This document shows, in pieces, positions 16,217-27,948 of a stretch of 64,000 nucleotides of DNA. Below the pieces are notes generated by a model. The model did no database searches. It saw nothing but the letters and a program-made list of their open reading frames with translations, and was not told the DNA's origin. The position numbers were made by a program, and so were the translations under genes. Position 1 is the stretch's first letter. Each line of letters opens with the position of its first letter. The stretch is from NCBI GenBank assembly GCA_015056575.1, contig SVGA01000020.1, forward strand, positions 1 through 64,000, in the 5' to 3' direction. The DNA comes from Butyrivibrio sp. (GTDB lineage: Bacteria; Bacillota; Clostridia; Lachnospirales; Lachnospiraceae).

Positions 16217-17227
16217 ATGAAGATAACAATGGCTCACGGAAGCGGCGGAGAGTCCACTTCCAGGCTTATAGAACAGGTTTTTTCCAAACATTTTCATAAT
16301 GAGTATCTCTCAAAGCTGGAGGACTCGGCAGTTCTTCCGGGGGCCGGAAGGATAGCCTTTACCACAGACAGTTTCGTGGTGACACCGATTATTTTTCAGG
16401 GAGGAGATATCGGCAGGCTGTCCGTTTGCGGGACAGTGAACGATCTTCTCATGAGCGGTGCAAAGCCCATGTACATAACCTGTGGCTGCATCCTTGAAGA
16501 AGGTCTTGATATGGATATTCTGGATGAAGTTATTTCCTCAATGGCAAAAACGGCAAAGGAAGCCGGGGTCAAGATTGTTACCGGAGATACCAAGGTTATT
16601 GAGAACAAGGCCGGAAAGCCCGGACTTATGATCAATACCTCAGGTGTTGGATTTATCCCCGATGGTCTTGATGTGCCAGGGCCTTCAAGGCTTGAAGACG
16701 GAGATGTTATTATTGTCTCGGGTAATCTTGGGGATCACCATGCCGCTATCCTAAGCGCAAGAATGGATATAGATTCCAATATTGTTTCAGACAACGCACC
16801 CCTTAATGAAATAGTTTCAAATCTCTACAAAGAGGGCGTAAGAATTCACGCTATGAGAGATGTAACCAGGGGCGGCCTTGGAACTGTGCTCAACGAGTTC
16901 GGTGCTGCCTCAGGCTGTGAGATAGAGCTTGTTGAAAAAGATATTCCCGTATCAAAGGCCGTCAGGGATTTTTGCGGAATTCTGGGACTTGACCCTATTT
17001 ATATGGGCAATGAAGGAAAAATGGTACTGTCTGTACCAAAGACAGATGCACAGAAGGCTCTTTTGGCTATCAGAAATTCCAAATACGGTGAAAATGCTGC
17101 AATTATCGGCACGGTCAAGAAGAAGGAAAATAATGCCGATAATACAAATGTGTCAGTTCTTACTGAAATCGGGGGCAAAAGAGTGGTAGGTCTTATGTAC
17201 GGAGAAGGACTTCCCCGTATCTGTTAG
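16217..17227 (+). CDS. hypE: Hydrogenase maturation factor HypE
   Basis: HypE is a PurM-like ATPase that dehydrates a C-terminal thiocarboxamide to thiocyanate, the cyanide donor. The sequence ends LPRIC, and the terminal cysteine is the carbamoyl acceptor. The N-terminal MAHGSGGESTSRLI motif and the DSFVVTP and GTVNDLLMSGA segments fit the family, and the length of 336 residues is normal. It closes the hyp set; hypA and hypB (nickel insertion) are absent here and must lie elsewhere or be replaced. Confidence 0.96.
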   Translation: MKITMAHGSGGESTSRLIEQVFSKHFHNEYLSKLEDSAVLPGAGRIAFTTDSFVVTPIIFQGGDIGRLSVCGTVNDLLMSGAKPMYITCGCILEEGLDMDILDEVISSMAKTAKEAGVKIVTGDTKVIENKAGKPGLMINTSGVGFIPDGLDVPGPSRLEDGDVIIVSGNLGDHHAAILSARMDIDSNIVSDNAPLNEIVSNLYKEGVRIHAMRDVTRGGLGTVLNEFGAASGCEIELVEKDIPVSKAVRDFCGILGLDPIYMGNEGKMVLSVPKTDAQKALLAIRNSKYGENAAIIGTVKKKENNADNTNVSVLTEIGGKRVVGLMYGEGLPRIC

Positions 17228-17279
17228 TTATGGTAAAATATCTAAACAGGTTGTTTTGAGACTTATAAAAGGATTGAAT

Positions 17280-18170
17280 ATGGAATTCAGACGTATAAAT
17301 AAAGATACTGTAACATGCATCATTACTGAAGATGACATGTTTGAACAGGGTATAAAATTAGAGGATTTATTTGAAAAGAAAAAAGAGGCCATGGATTTTC
17401 TTCACGATGTGATGAAGAAGGCCGAGGAGGAGGTTGATTATAAGCCCACCGGTGCCTTCATGCCGATGCAGATCACCGTACTTCCCGACCATTCCATTTC
17501 TCTTACGCTTTCAGAAAATGCCAGTGCATCTTTCGGGGAGATCCTTAAGAATCTTACCGAAAAGGCAGGTATCAAGATCCCTAAGAAGGTGCTTGAGGAT
17601 ATCGGCGATTCTGTTGATGAGGACCGTATCAACAGACTCCATGAGTATTTAAAGAGCATCAACGAGAAGATATCCGATACCGTTGGAGATATTCTTGAGA
17701 ACAGCGGCCTTAACAAGAATGGCAAGGATATGGACGGCAGGCTTTCCGTAAACAGCAATGAGACCGCGGAAAATGCCGCAAGAAAAGCCGGTAAGATTTC
17801 CACCGGTGCTTCAAAGAAGCGATCACTTGAGGACAACAGTAAGAAAAGAGACAGGGAGAGACTTAAATTCCATGAATACGTTTTCTCCTTTGCGGATATG
17901 CAGACGGTTATTGCCTTCTGTCAAAAAGCTCCCAAATTCCTTAAGATCGATAGCTCCCTTTACAAGAATGAGGCTGACGGGCTCTATTATCTGGATCTGA
18001 AAAGGCAAGACGAAGATCCAAAACTTTTTGCTGCACTGTTTACAATGGCATACGAATTCGGACATTTTCAGGCCAGTAACCCACATGTAATTGCCCACAT
18101 CACTGAGAGCTTCGACTGTATCATTAAAGATAACGCCATCGGGGCTTTAGCAGCTCTTTCTAACGGGTGA
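17280..18170 (+). CDS. mecA: MecA-like adaptor protein
   Basis: MecA proteins tether substrates to the ClpC unfoldase. The N-terminus (MEFRRINKDTVTCIITEDDM, then GIKLEDLFE) matches MecA's N-domain, and the C-terminal region from about residue 195 has the beta-alpha MecA C-domain pattern with the terminal tracking of FDCIIKDNAI. At 296 residues it is longer than Bacillus MecA (about 218) because of a charged Asn/Lys/Ser linker near 130-185. I chose the ATG at 17280, behind AAAAGGA, over an upstream TTG at 17256. It ends in its own terminator. The substrates are unknown. Confidence 0.82.
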   Translation: MEFRRINKDTVTCIITEDDMFEQGIKLEDLFEKKKEAMDFLHDVMKKAEEEVDYKPTGAFMPMQITVLPDHSISLTLSENASASFGEILKNLTEKAGIKIPKKVLEDIGDSVDEDRINRLHEYLKSINEKISDTVGDILENSGLNKNGKDMDGRLSVNSNETAENAARKAGKISTGASKKRSLEDNSKKRDRERLKFHEYVFSFADMQTVIAFCQKAPKFLKIDSSLYKNEADGLYYLDLKRQDEDPKLFAALFTMAYEFGHFQASNPHVIAHITESFDCIIKDNAIGALAALSNG

Positions 18171-18184
18171 GGAAGGTCATATAT

Positions 18185-18217
18185 AGGAACGGCATGAGAT
18201 AAGCCGTTCCTTTTTTG
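18185..18217 (+). terminator. Rho-independent terminator after mecA
   Basis: AGGAACGGC and GCCGTTCCT form a perfect 9-bp stem with a 9-base loop, followed by TTTTTTGTTT. Confidence 0.9.
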
Positions 18218-18300
18218 TTTAAGGCGCAAGAATTTCGTAAGCAAAACTCTTTATTTTATAAGGCAGGAAAAATGTGCCTTGACATTATTTAACAGGGAAA

Positions 18301-21059
<2,759 letters not shown>

Positions 21060-21072
21060 GGGAGATATTAAA

Positions 21073-22044
21073 ATGCCGATCAAAGTAAAGAATGACCTTC
21101 CCGTAAGGGACATACTTGAAAAAGAGAATATATTTGTTGTTGATGAAAACAGGGCGATGCATCAGGATATCAGATCATTGCAGATCTGTATTTTGAATCT
21201 CATGCCCCTTAAGGAGGACACAGAACTTCAGCTTCTTCGCTCATTGTCCAATACACCGCTGCAGATTGATGTTTCTTTTATGCAGATGAGTACCCATCAT
21301 CATGCAAATACGTCTCCGAACCACCTGCACAGGTTTTATCATACCTTTGATGAGCTTAAGGACAATACCTACGATGGACTTATTATTACGGGAGCTCCTG
21401 TGGAACAGCTTCCCTTTGAAGAAGTCGATTATTGGGATGAGCTTTGCAGGGTATTTGAGTGGTCTAAGGTTAATGTAACCTCCACATTTCATATCTGCTG
21501 GGGCGCTCAGGCCGGAATTTACTATCATTACGGAATTGATAAGGAGCCTTTGGAGACCAAGAGATTCGGCATATACCAGCACAGGGTGATGAACAGGAAA
21601 GTGCCGCTGGTCAGAGGATTTGATGATATTTTTATGATGCCCCATTCAAGACACACAGAGACTCCCTCAGAAAAGATACATGCCTGTGAGGACCTGGTGG
21701 TTCTGGCTGAGTCCAAGATAGCCGGCATATTCCTTTGTATGAACAAGTCCGGAAGCCAAATATTTGTAATGGGTCACGCCGAGTACGACAGGCTCACTCT
21801 TGATTTAGAGTATAGGCGGGATCTTTCAAAGGGCCTTCGCATCGATATGCCCATAAACTATTACCCGGAGAACAATCCGGACAATAAGCCGGACCTGGTT
21901 TGGCGAAGCCACGCAAATAACCTGTATTCAAACTGGCTTAATTACTACGTTTATCAGAATACACCATATAAATGGGGCCAGATCCTTGATGAGGAAAAGA
22001 GAACCCTTGCAAGAAAGGATCTTACTCAGAAAATAGTACAGTAA
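21073..22044 (+). CDS. metA: Homoserine O-acyltransferase MetA (predicted acetyl type)
   Basis: MetA acylates homoserine in the first committed step of methionine synthesis. The 323-residue protein has the catalytic cysteine in HICWGAQAGIYY and the His/Glu partners in GHAEYD. Residue 111 in GAPVEQL is glutamate; glutamate here marks acetyl-CoA use and glycine marks succinyl-CoA use in characterised MetA proteins, so the product is predicted to be O-acetylhomoserine. It lies 13 bases after ligA with a GGGAG site and no S-box or T-box is present before it, so methionine control is not visible. Confidence 0.93.
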   Translation: MPIKVKNDLPVRDILEKENIFVVDENRAMHQDIRSLQICILNLMPLKEDTELQLLRSLSNTPLQIDVSFMQMSTHHHANTSPNHLHRFYHTFDELKDNTYDGLIITGAPVEQLPFEEVDYWDELCRVFEWSKVNVTSTFHICWGAQAGIYYHYGIDKEPLETKRFGIYQHRVMNRKVPLVRGFDDIFMMPHSRHTETPSEKIHACEDLVVLAESKIAGIFLCMNKSGSQIFVMGHAEYDRLTLDLEYRRDLSKGLRIDMPINYYPENNPDNKPDLVWRSHANNLYSNWLNYYVYQNTPYKWGQILDEEKRTLARKDLTQKIVQ

Positions 22045-22060
22045 TAAAAAGGAGACAGTT

Positions 22061-22897
22061 ATGACAAAAACAAAAAAGCTCCGCAAAATCTATACTTGTT
22101 TTCCGGAAGGAAAACACAAAGTACTGACCACCAGTTACGATGACGGCAAGATTCCCGACAGAAGACTTGTTGAGCTTTTTAATGAATATGGAATAAAGGG
22201 AACCTTTAATGTTAATTCAGGGCTTGAAAAAGAGGCATTTAAACATGACTACGATGAGAGGATCCCGCTTTCTGAGTACAAAAAGCTCTATGCAGGACAC
22301 GAAGTTGCCTGTCACAGCGTAACTCACCCGACTATCGCAAGATGCCCCAGGGAGCAGATCGTGCGTCAGGTTATTGAGGATAGAAGAGCACTGGAAGAGG
22401 TTATGGGATATACCGTAAGAGGCCTGGCTTATCCTAACGGTTCTTTTTCCGATGAGGTTGTGGACGCTCTTAAAGCCTGTGGGATAAGACATGCAAGAAC
22501 AGTAAATGCCACACATTCTTTTGATCTTCCGACGGATTATCTTCGCTGGAATCCCACCTGCAGACACGGGGATGAGGCCTTTGAGGATATCTACAAAGAG
22601 TTCATTAAATTCCATAAGACCCAGTACCTTTATATGCTGTATGTGTGGGGACACAGCTATGAATTTGACCGTGATGATAACTGGAATATAATCGAAAAAT
22701 TTTCTAAAAAGATTGGAAACAAATCGGATATATGGTATGCAACAAATATAGAGATCGTAGATTATCTTGATGATGTAAGTCGCGTGCAAGTCTCTGTTGA
22801 CGGGGATTTCGCCTACAATCCAAATGCGAAGAGTGTATGGCTGGAAGTGGATAAGAAGTCCGTGGAGCTTAAAGGGGGAGCTACAACAGAGTTGTAA
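22061..22897 (+). CDS. Polysaccharide deacetylase family protein
   Basis: This 278-residue protein has the NodB homology fold of carbohydrate esterase family 4. Motif 1 is TTSYDDGK (two aspartates, about residues 24-31) and motif 2 is CHSVTH (about residues 84-89), giving the Asp-His-His metal site. There is no signal peptide or membrane segment, so it is predicted to be cytoplasmic, unlike peptidoglycan deacetylases. Substrates could be a sugar precursor or a non-carbohydrate amide; not determinable here. The ribosome-binding site is AAGGAG and the gene follows metA by 16 bases, probably within the same transcript. Confidence 0.85.
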   Translation: MTKTKKLRKIYTCFPEGKHKVLTTSYDDGKIPDRRLVELFNEYGIKGTFNVNSGLEKEAFKHDYDERIPLSEYKKLYAGHEVACHSVTHPTIARCPREQIVRQVIEDRRALEEVMGYTVRGLAYPNGSFSDEVVDALKACGIRHARTVNATHSFDLPTDYLRWNPTCRHGDEAFEDIYKEFIKFHKTQYLYMLYVWGHSYEFDRDDNWNIIEKFSKKIGNKSDIWYATNIEIVDYLDDVSRVQVSVDGDFAYNPNAKSVWLEVDKKSVELKGGATTEL

Positions 22898-22920
22898 TTT
22901 TCATTTTAATAAGTTAAAAT
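22892..22920 (+). promoter_or_regulatory. Promoter of the coiled-coil/Tudor-like gene
   Basis: TTGTAA (22892-22897), a 17-base spacer and TAAAAT (22915-22920) precede the gene starting at 22962. The -35 overlaps the stop codon of the deacetylase gene. Confidence 0.5.
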
Positions 22921-22961
22921 ATTATTGTTAAGTCGTTAATTTTCAAAAAGGAGAAACCCCT

Positions 22962-23444
22962 ATGCCTCTTAATATTGAAAACGATGACGTTGAAGTAAAG
23001 AACTCTGATCTTAAGAAAAAGCCTACTAAAAAGACCAAGGAAATGCTTGATGAAAACGCCAAAAAGATCGAGGAGCTTCAGGCAGAACAGGTTCGTCTTG
23101 AGGAAGAGCTTAAAGCCCTTGAAAAGGAACAGGACGCTCTTGGCGATAAGTCTGCCCTTAAGATGAAGGTATCTCACAAGAAGTTCGGTGAGGGCGTCAT
23201 CAGTAAGCAGGACGGCAAATACATAGAGGTTAAGTTCTCCGATGTTGTTAAAAAATTTGTTCTTCCGGGATGTATAGCAGGCAAGTTCCTGGAAGTTGAA
23301 GATGACAGCATTTTGGATTACTACGCGAAGGCAAATGAGATCCATGAAAAAAAGATGGCGGTTGAGCTCAAGATCAAATCTGCTATCTATGCCATTCAGC
23401 GCCATGAGGATGCAATTGAGAGGCTTAACGCCAAGCTTAAATAA
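22962..23444 (+). CDS. Small coiled-coil protein with Tudor-like domain, function unknown
   Basis: I do not recognise a named family. The 160-residue charged protein has a Lys-rich N-terminus, a heptad-like coiled coil (about 25-65), a central segment VSHKKFGEGVI with following KYIEVKFSD (about 70-100) that resembles the Tudor-like module at the C-terminus of PcrA/UvrD helicases, and a second helical region to the end. In UvrD-type helicases this module contacts RNA polymerase, so a nucleic-acid or RNA polymerase linked role is possible but inferred. It has its own promoter, an AAAGGAG site and a strong terminator, so it is independently expressed. Confidence 0.7.
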   Translation: MPLNIENDDVEVKNSDLKKKPTKKTKEMLDENAKKIEELQAEQVRLEEELKALEKEQDALGDKSALKMKVSHKKFGEGVISKQDGKYIEVKFSDVVKKFVLPGCIAGKFLEVEDDSILDYYAKANEIHEKKMAVELKIKSAIYAIQRHEDAIERLNAKLK

Positions 23445-23462
23445 ACTTTTACTGATGATTAG

Positions 23463-23498
23463 AAGACCCGCAGCATTATCGCTGCGGGTCTTTTTTTT
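23463..23498 (+). terminator. Rho-independent terminator
   Basis: AAGACCCGCAGC pairs with GCTGCGGGTCTT around an ATTATC loop, then eight Ts. It ends the gene at 22962 and sits between convergent genes; on the minus strand the T run is weak, so it mainly serves the plus strand. Confidence 0.92.
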
Positions 23499-23535
23499 AA
23501 ATATCATATCAGATATGGCCATATTACTGAGTTCT

Positions 23536-26500
23536 TCAGCTGGCGTTGGCTTTTTTCTCGGGGCCTGCGTTTTCTTCTTTGACCTTTTTCTGGGCGGTTG
23601 AGAGCATAAGCTTGATACGGTTAAGCTGGTTAACCTCGGAAGCACCGGGATCATAGTCAATGGCTACGATGTTGCATCCGGGATACATATGACGCATCTG
23701 CTTGATAACACCCTTGCCCACAACGTGGTTTGGAAGACATCCGAAGGGCTGTGTACATACAATGTTGGTGGCACCTTCCTTGATGAGCTCAACCATTTCT
23801 CCTGTAAGGAACCATCCCTCACCGGTTTGATTGCCGATTGAAACGATGGGCTTAGCATATTCAACAAGCTTGTAGATACTTGTCGGAGGATCAAAATGCT
23901 TGCTCTTCTCAAAAGCTTTTGCAGCACCGCTTCTTAGCTTCTCGATAGCCCAGATGGCAACACGCATCAAAGCAGCAGTCTTTTTTGAGGTTCCAAATTC
24001 CTTGGCTTTGTAGATCTGGTTGTAGAAGCAGTAGAGCATAAAGTCGATAAGATCAGGTACAACTGCCTCTGCGCCTTCAGCCTCCAAAAGTTCAACAAGA
24101 TGGTTGTTGGCAGCGGGAGCAAACTTAACAAGGATCTCACCTACAACACCTACGCGGGGCTTAACAACATCCGTAAGTTCGATCCTGTCGAAGTCTTCAA
24201 TGATGTCGCGACAGATCCTTTGGAACCTTGTAAAGCTCATATGCTTGGCAGTAACAAATTCCTTGCAGACTTCCTTCCATTTCTCGTGGCATGCATTTAC
24301 GGAGCCGGGGATCTTTTCGTAGGGACGCATCCTGTACACGCATCTCATGAATATATCACCGAAGATGGCACCGTAGGCAGCTCTTTGAAGCATTTCCAGG
24401 TTAATGTGGAATCCGGGATTGGCTTCAAGCTTTGAAAGGTTAAGAGATACAACAGGTATCTGCTCCATGCCTGCCTTCTTTAAAGCTCTTCTTATAAAGC
24501 CCACATAATTGGTGGCTCTGCAGCCGCCTCCTGTCTGGGACATTATAACAGCTGTCCTGTTAAGATCATATTTGCCTGAATGGAGCTCGTCCATGATCTG
24601 TCCAACAACCCAAAGAGAGGGATAGCAGGCATCGTTATTAACATATTTAAGGCCCATATCAATGGCGTGCCTGTTGTCATTCTGCATTACCACAAAGTTG
24701 TAGCCGCAGGCAGAAAAGGCGGGTTCAAGGATATCGAAATGTATGGGCGACATCTGAGGGCACAGGAGAGTGTAGTTCTTTCTCATATCCTCAGTAAAAA
24801 GCACTCTGTTATTGGCGGTGGACCTTATGGTCCTTTGCTGGTTCTTCTGTTTTCGTACCCGAATGGCGGCAAGAAGAGATCTGACTCTTATTCTTGCGCT
24901 ACCAAGGCTGTTTACTTCATCTATTTTAAGACAGGTGTATATCTTGTCTGAGCCTGAGAGGATGTCGTTTACCTGGTCCGTTGTAACAGCATCAAGCCCG
25001 CATCCGAAGGAGTTGAGCTGGATAAGATCAAGATCGTCCCTTTCTCTCACATAGCTGGCTGCCGCATAAAGTCTTGAATGATACATCCACTGATCGGAGA
25101 CAATAAGAGGCCTTTCGGGTTTCCCGAGATGAGAGATGCTGTCCTCTGTAAGAACGGCAACGCCATAGGAACATATCATGTCGGGAATACCGTGATTGAT
25201 CTCGGGGTCCACATGATAGGGGCGTCCGGCAAGCACAATTCCGTGTCTACCGTTTTCTTCCATCCATTTAAGAGTTTCTTCACCCTTGATCTGGATATCT
25301 CTTCTGGCAGCTGCCATTTCATCCCACCCATCTTTGGCCGCAGCTATTATCTCCTCTGCGGGGATCTCGGAAAACTCTTTTACCAGAGCCTGGGTCACTG
25401 TAGAAAGATTTGTAAAGGCCATGAAGGGGTTGCGCAGCTTTATCTGGCCGCCTGTTATGGCTTCCACATTGTTCTTGATGTTCTCTGAATAGGAAGTGAC
25501 AATGGGACAATTGTAATGGTTTGTGGCACCCTCAACTTCCTCACGCTCATAGAAAAGACCGGGATAGAAGATGAAATCAACCTTGTTTCTGATGAGCCAC
25601 TCCACGTGACCGTGGGAAAGCTTTGCAGGATAACACTCTGACTCACTGGGGATGGATTCAATACCAAGTTCGTAAATCTGATGTGTTGACCTGGGTGAGA
25701 GAACAACCTTATAGCCAAGCTTTGTAAAGAATGTAAACCAGAAGGGATAGTTCTCATAAAAATTCAAAACCCTGGGGATTCCTACAGTTCCTCTTTTTGC
25801 ATCGATATCTTCAAGAGGCTTATAGCCAAAGATCCTCTTGTACTTGTAATCATAGAGATTAGGGATATTATCGGCGTTCTTAACCTTACCGATGCCGCGC
25901 TCACAGCGGTTACCTGAGATGTGCTGACGTCCGCCGGTAAACTTATTGATGGTAAGACGACAGTGGTTGGTACATCCCTGACAGGTAGTCATGCTGGTGG
26001 AGTACTGAAGGTTATTGATCTGATCAATGGTCAGCATTGTTGTCTTATAGTCTTTAGTCTCGTAGAATCGTTCACGGGCAATGAGAGCAGCACCGAATGC
26101 GCCCATGATTCCAGCAATATCAGGCCTGATCGCCTCAGCGCCTGAAATCTTCTCAAAGGCGCGAAGAACTGCATCATTATAGAAGGTTCCGCCCTGAACA
26201 ACAATGTGCTCACCAAGATCCTTGGCATCGGAAACCTTAATAACCTTAAACAGAGCATTTTTAATAACGGAATAAGCAAGACCTGAGGAAATATCGGCAA
26301 CATCAGCACCTTCCTTCTGAGCCTGCTTAACTCTTGAATTCATGAATACGGTACACCTTGTTCCGAGATCTACCGGAGATTTTGCAAAAAGAGCTACCTT
26401 GGCAAAGTCCTGTACACTGTAATCCAGCGACTTGGCGAAGGTCTCTATAAAGGAACCGCAACCTGAGGAGCATGCCTCGTTAAGCTGAACGGAATCAACG

Positions 26501-27807
26501 GAGCCGTTCTTGATATGGATACATTTCATATCCTGTCCGCCGATATCAAGAATACAGTCTACCTTGGGGTCAAAAAAGGCAGCGGCATTGTAGTGAGCGA
26601 TGGTCTCAACCTCTCCGTCATCAAGAAGAAGAGCTGACTTAAGCAGTGCCTCGCCGTAACCTGTGGAGCAGGAGCGTGAAATATGAACTCCCTTGGGCAT
26701 CAGCTTATAGATTTCCTGAATAGAGGAAATGGCAGTCTTAAGAGGGCTTCCGTTGTTACTGGAATAGAAGGAGTAAAGAAGATCTCCGTCTTCACTGATA
26801 AGGGCGCACTTTGTAGTGGTGGAACCCGCATCAATACCAAGGAATGCATTTCCCACATAGTCATCAAGCTTTCTTGTCTTGACGCGGTACCTGTCCTGCC
26901 TTGACTTAAAGGCTTTGTAATCCTCCTCGGAAGTAAAAAGAGGTTCAAGACGTGAAACCTCAGCCTCCATTACGATCCTGCCGGAGAGCTTGGATACCAT
27001 CTCATCCATAGAATAGAAGGTGTCCTCCTGGGCATTCATGGCTGAACCTATGGCAGCAAAAAGATGCGAATTATCAAGATCAATGGTGTGCTCCTCATCA
27101 AGATTTAAGGTTCTTACAAAAGCAGCCTTAAGCTGATCAAGAAAGTGAAGAGGTCCGCCCAGGAAAGCTACATGACCGCGAATAGGCTTACCGCAGGCAA
27201 GTCCTGAAATTGTCTGATTTACAACAGCCTGGAAAATGGAAGCGGAAAGATCCTCCTTAGTCGCGCCTTCATTAATAAGGGGCTGAATATCAGACTTTGC
27301 AAATACGCCGCAGCGGGCAGCTATTGTATAAAGTGAATTATAATTTTTGGCATACTCATTAAGACCTGTGGCATCCGTCTGCAAAAGAGATGCCATCTGG
27401 TCAATAAATGAACCTGTACCACCGGCACAGATTCCGTTCATACGCTGTTCAACATTGCCGTCTTCAAAGTAGATGATCTTGGCGTCCTCTCCGCCAAGCT
27501 CGATCGCCACGTCTGTTTTGGGAGCGAGCTCCTTTAACGATGTTGAAACAGCAACAACTTCCTGTACAAAGGGAACTCCAAGGTGTTTGGCAAGTGTAAG
27601 TCCTCCGGAACCTGTTATAATGGGATGGAGAGTGACATTGCCGCAAGTCTCCTTAGCTTCGGCAAGAAGCTGTGCCAGAGTCTCCTGTATGTTTGCGAAA
27701 TGTCTTTTATAATCTGAAAAGACAATGTTCCTGGCACTGTCAAGAACTGCTATCTTAACAGTGGTGGAACCGATATCAATACCCAGTGTGTAATCCTTAG
27801 AAATCAT
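23536..27807 (-). CDS. 2-hydroxyacyl-CoA dehydratase activase-related protein, 1423 aa
   Basis: This very large protein joins two ATPase domains of the BadF/BadG/HgdC activase family to a C-terminal half related to DUF2229 and the dehydratase subunits. The first ATPase begins LGIDIGSTTVK (residues 8-18) and has its cluster cysteine in GICAGGTGSF; the second begins LGIDAGSTTTK (near 320) with EACSSGCGSF. Each also has a second cysteine (ARCGVFAKSD, TRCTVFMNSR), so both could form bridging [4Fe-4S] sites. Family members use ATP to fire an electron into an iron-sulfur partner. No dehydratase genes are adjacent and the substrate is unknown. It has an AGAGGA site and its own promoter. Confidence 0.85.
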   Translation of the reverse strand: MISKDYTLGIDIGSTTVKIAVLDSARNIVFSDYKRHFANIQETLAQLLAEAKETCGNVTLHPIITGSGGLTLAKHLGVPFVQEVVAVSTSLKELAPKTDVAIELGGEDAKIIYFEDGNVEQRMNGICAGGTGSFIDQMASLLQTDATGLNEYAKNYNSLYTIAARCGVFAKSDIQPLINEGATKEDLSASIFQAVVNQTISGLACGKPIRGHVAFLGGPLHFLDQLKAAFVRTLNLDEEHTIDLDNSHLFAAIGSAMNAQEDTFYSMDEMVSKLSGRIVMEAEVSRLEPLFTSEEDYKAFKSRQDRYRVKTRKLDDYVGNAFLGIDAGSTTTKCALISEDGDLLYSFYSSNNGSPLKTAISSIQEIYKLMPKGVHISRSCSTGYGEALLKSALLLDDGEVETIAHYNAAAFFDPKVDCILDIGGQDMKCIHIKNGSVDSVQLNEACSSGCGSFIETFAKSLDYSVQDFAKVALFAKSPVDLGTRCTVFMNSRVKQAQKEGADVADISSGLAYSVIKNALFKVIKVSDAKDLGEHIVVQGGTFYNDAVLRAFEKISGAEAIRPDIAGIMGAFGAALIARERFYETKDYKTTMLTIDQINNLQYSTSMTTCQGCTNHCRLTINKFTGGRQHISGNRCERGIGKVKNADNIPNLYDYKYKRIFGYKPLEDIDAKRGTVGIPRVLNFYENYPFWFTFFTKLGYKVVLSPRSTHQIYELGIESIPSESECYPAKLSHGHVEWLIRNKVDFIFYPGLFYEREEVEGATNHYNCPIVTSYSENIKNNVEAITGGQIKLRNPFMAFTNLSTVTQALVKEFSEIPAEEIIAAAKDGWDEMAAARRDIQIKGEETLKWMEENGRHGIVLAGRPYHVDPEINHGIPDMICSYGVAVLTEDSISHLGKPERPLIVSDQWMYHSRLYAAASYVRERDDLDLIQLNSFGCGLDAVTTDQVNDILSGSDKIYTCLKIDEVNSLGSARIRVRSLLAAIRVRKQKNQQRTIRSTANNRVLFTEDMRKNYTLLCPQMSPIHFDILEPAFSACGYNFVVMQNDNRHAIDMGLKYVNNDACYPSLWVVGQIMDELHSGKYDLNRTAVIMSQTGGGCRATNYVGFIRRALKKAGMEQIPVVSLNLSKLEANPGFHINLEMLQRAAYGAIFGDIFMRCVYRMRPYEKIPGSVNACHEKWKEVCKEFVTAKHMSFTRFQRICRDIIEDFDRIELTDVVKPRVGVVGEILVKFAPAANNHLVELLEAEGAEAVVPDLIDFMLYCFYNQIYKAKEFGTSKKTAALMRVAIWAIEKLRSGAAKAFEKSKHFDPPTSIYKLVEYAKPIVSIGNQTGEGWFLTGEMVELIKEGATNIVCTQPFGCLPNHVVGKGVIKQMRHMYPGCNIVAIDYDPGASEVNQLNRIKLMLSTAQKKVKEENAGPEKKANAS

Positions 27808-27850
27808 TTTAAATCCTCTTATTTAATACTAAAAAATGACAATCTATAAG

Positions 27851-27879
27851 ATTATAATGCACCGCGATTTAAAAATCAA
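27851..27879 (-). promoter_or_regulatory. Promoter of the activase-like gene
   Basis: On the minus strand TTGATT (27879-27874), a 17-base spacer and TATAAT (27856-27851) give a good sigma-70 type promoter, 44 bases before the start codon at 27807. Confidence 0.6.
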
Positions 27880-27889
27880 CGAACAGAAA

Positions 27890-27917
27890 TTGCAGAAAAG
27901 TTCAAATATGTTATGAT
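27890..27917 (+). promoter_or_regulatory. Promoter of the receptor-rhomboid-sigma operon
   Basis: TTGCAG (27890-27895), a 16-base spacer and TATGAT (27912-27917) lie 31 bases before the ATG at 27949. The promoter is back to back with that of the minus-strand activase gene, only about 10 bases apart. Confidence 0.55.
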
Positions 27918-27948
27918 AGAGGATGATAACAACAAGGGGAAATTTCTG

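Noticed and set aside
18277-18282. TTGACA just before the rluF start
   Set aside because: It is only about 20 bases from the ATG, so no -10 and leader can follow.
23461-23535. CRISPR, insertion sequence or attachment-site repeats
   Set aside because: Only the terminator hairpin is found here; no spaced repeats, transposase or integrase genes occur anywhere in the window.
22914-23660. 248-codon minus-strand frame across the coiled-coil gene and the activase end
   Set aside because: It overlaps two supported genes and a terminator and has no start signal.
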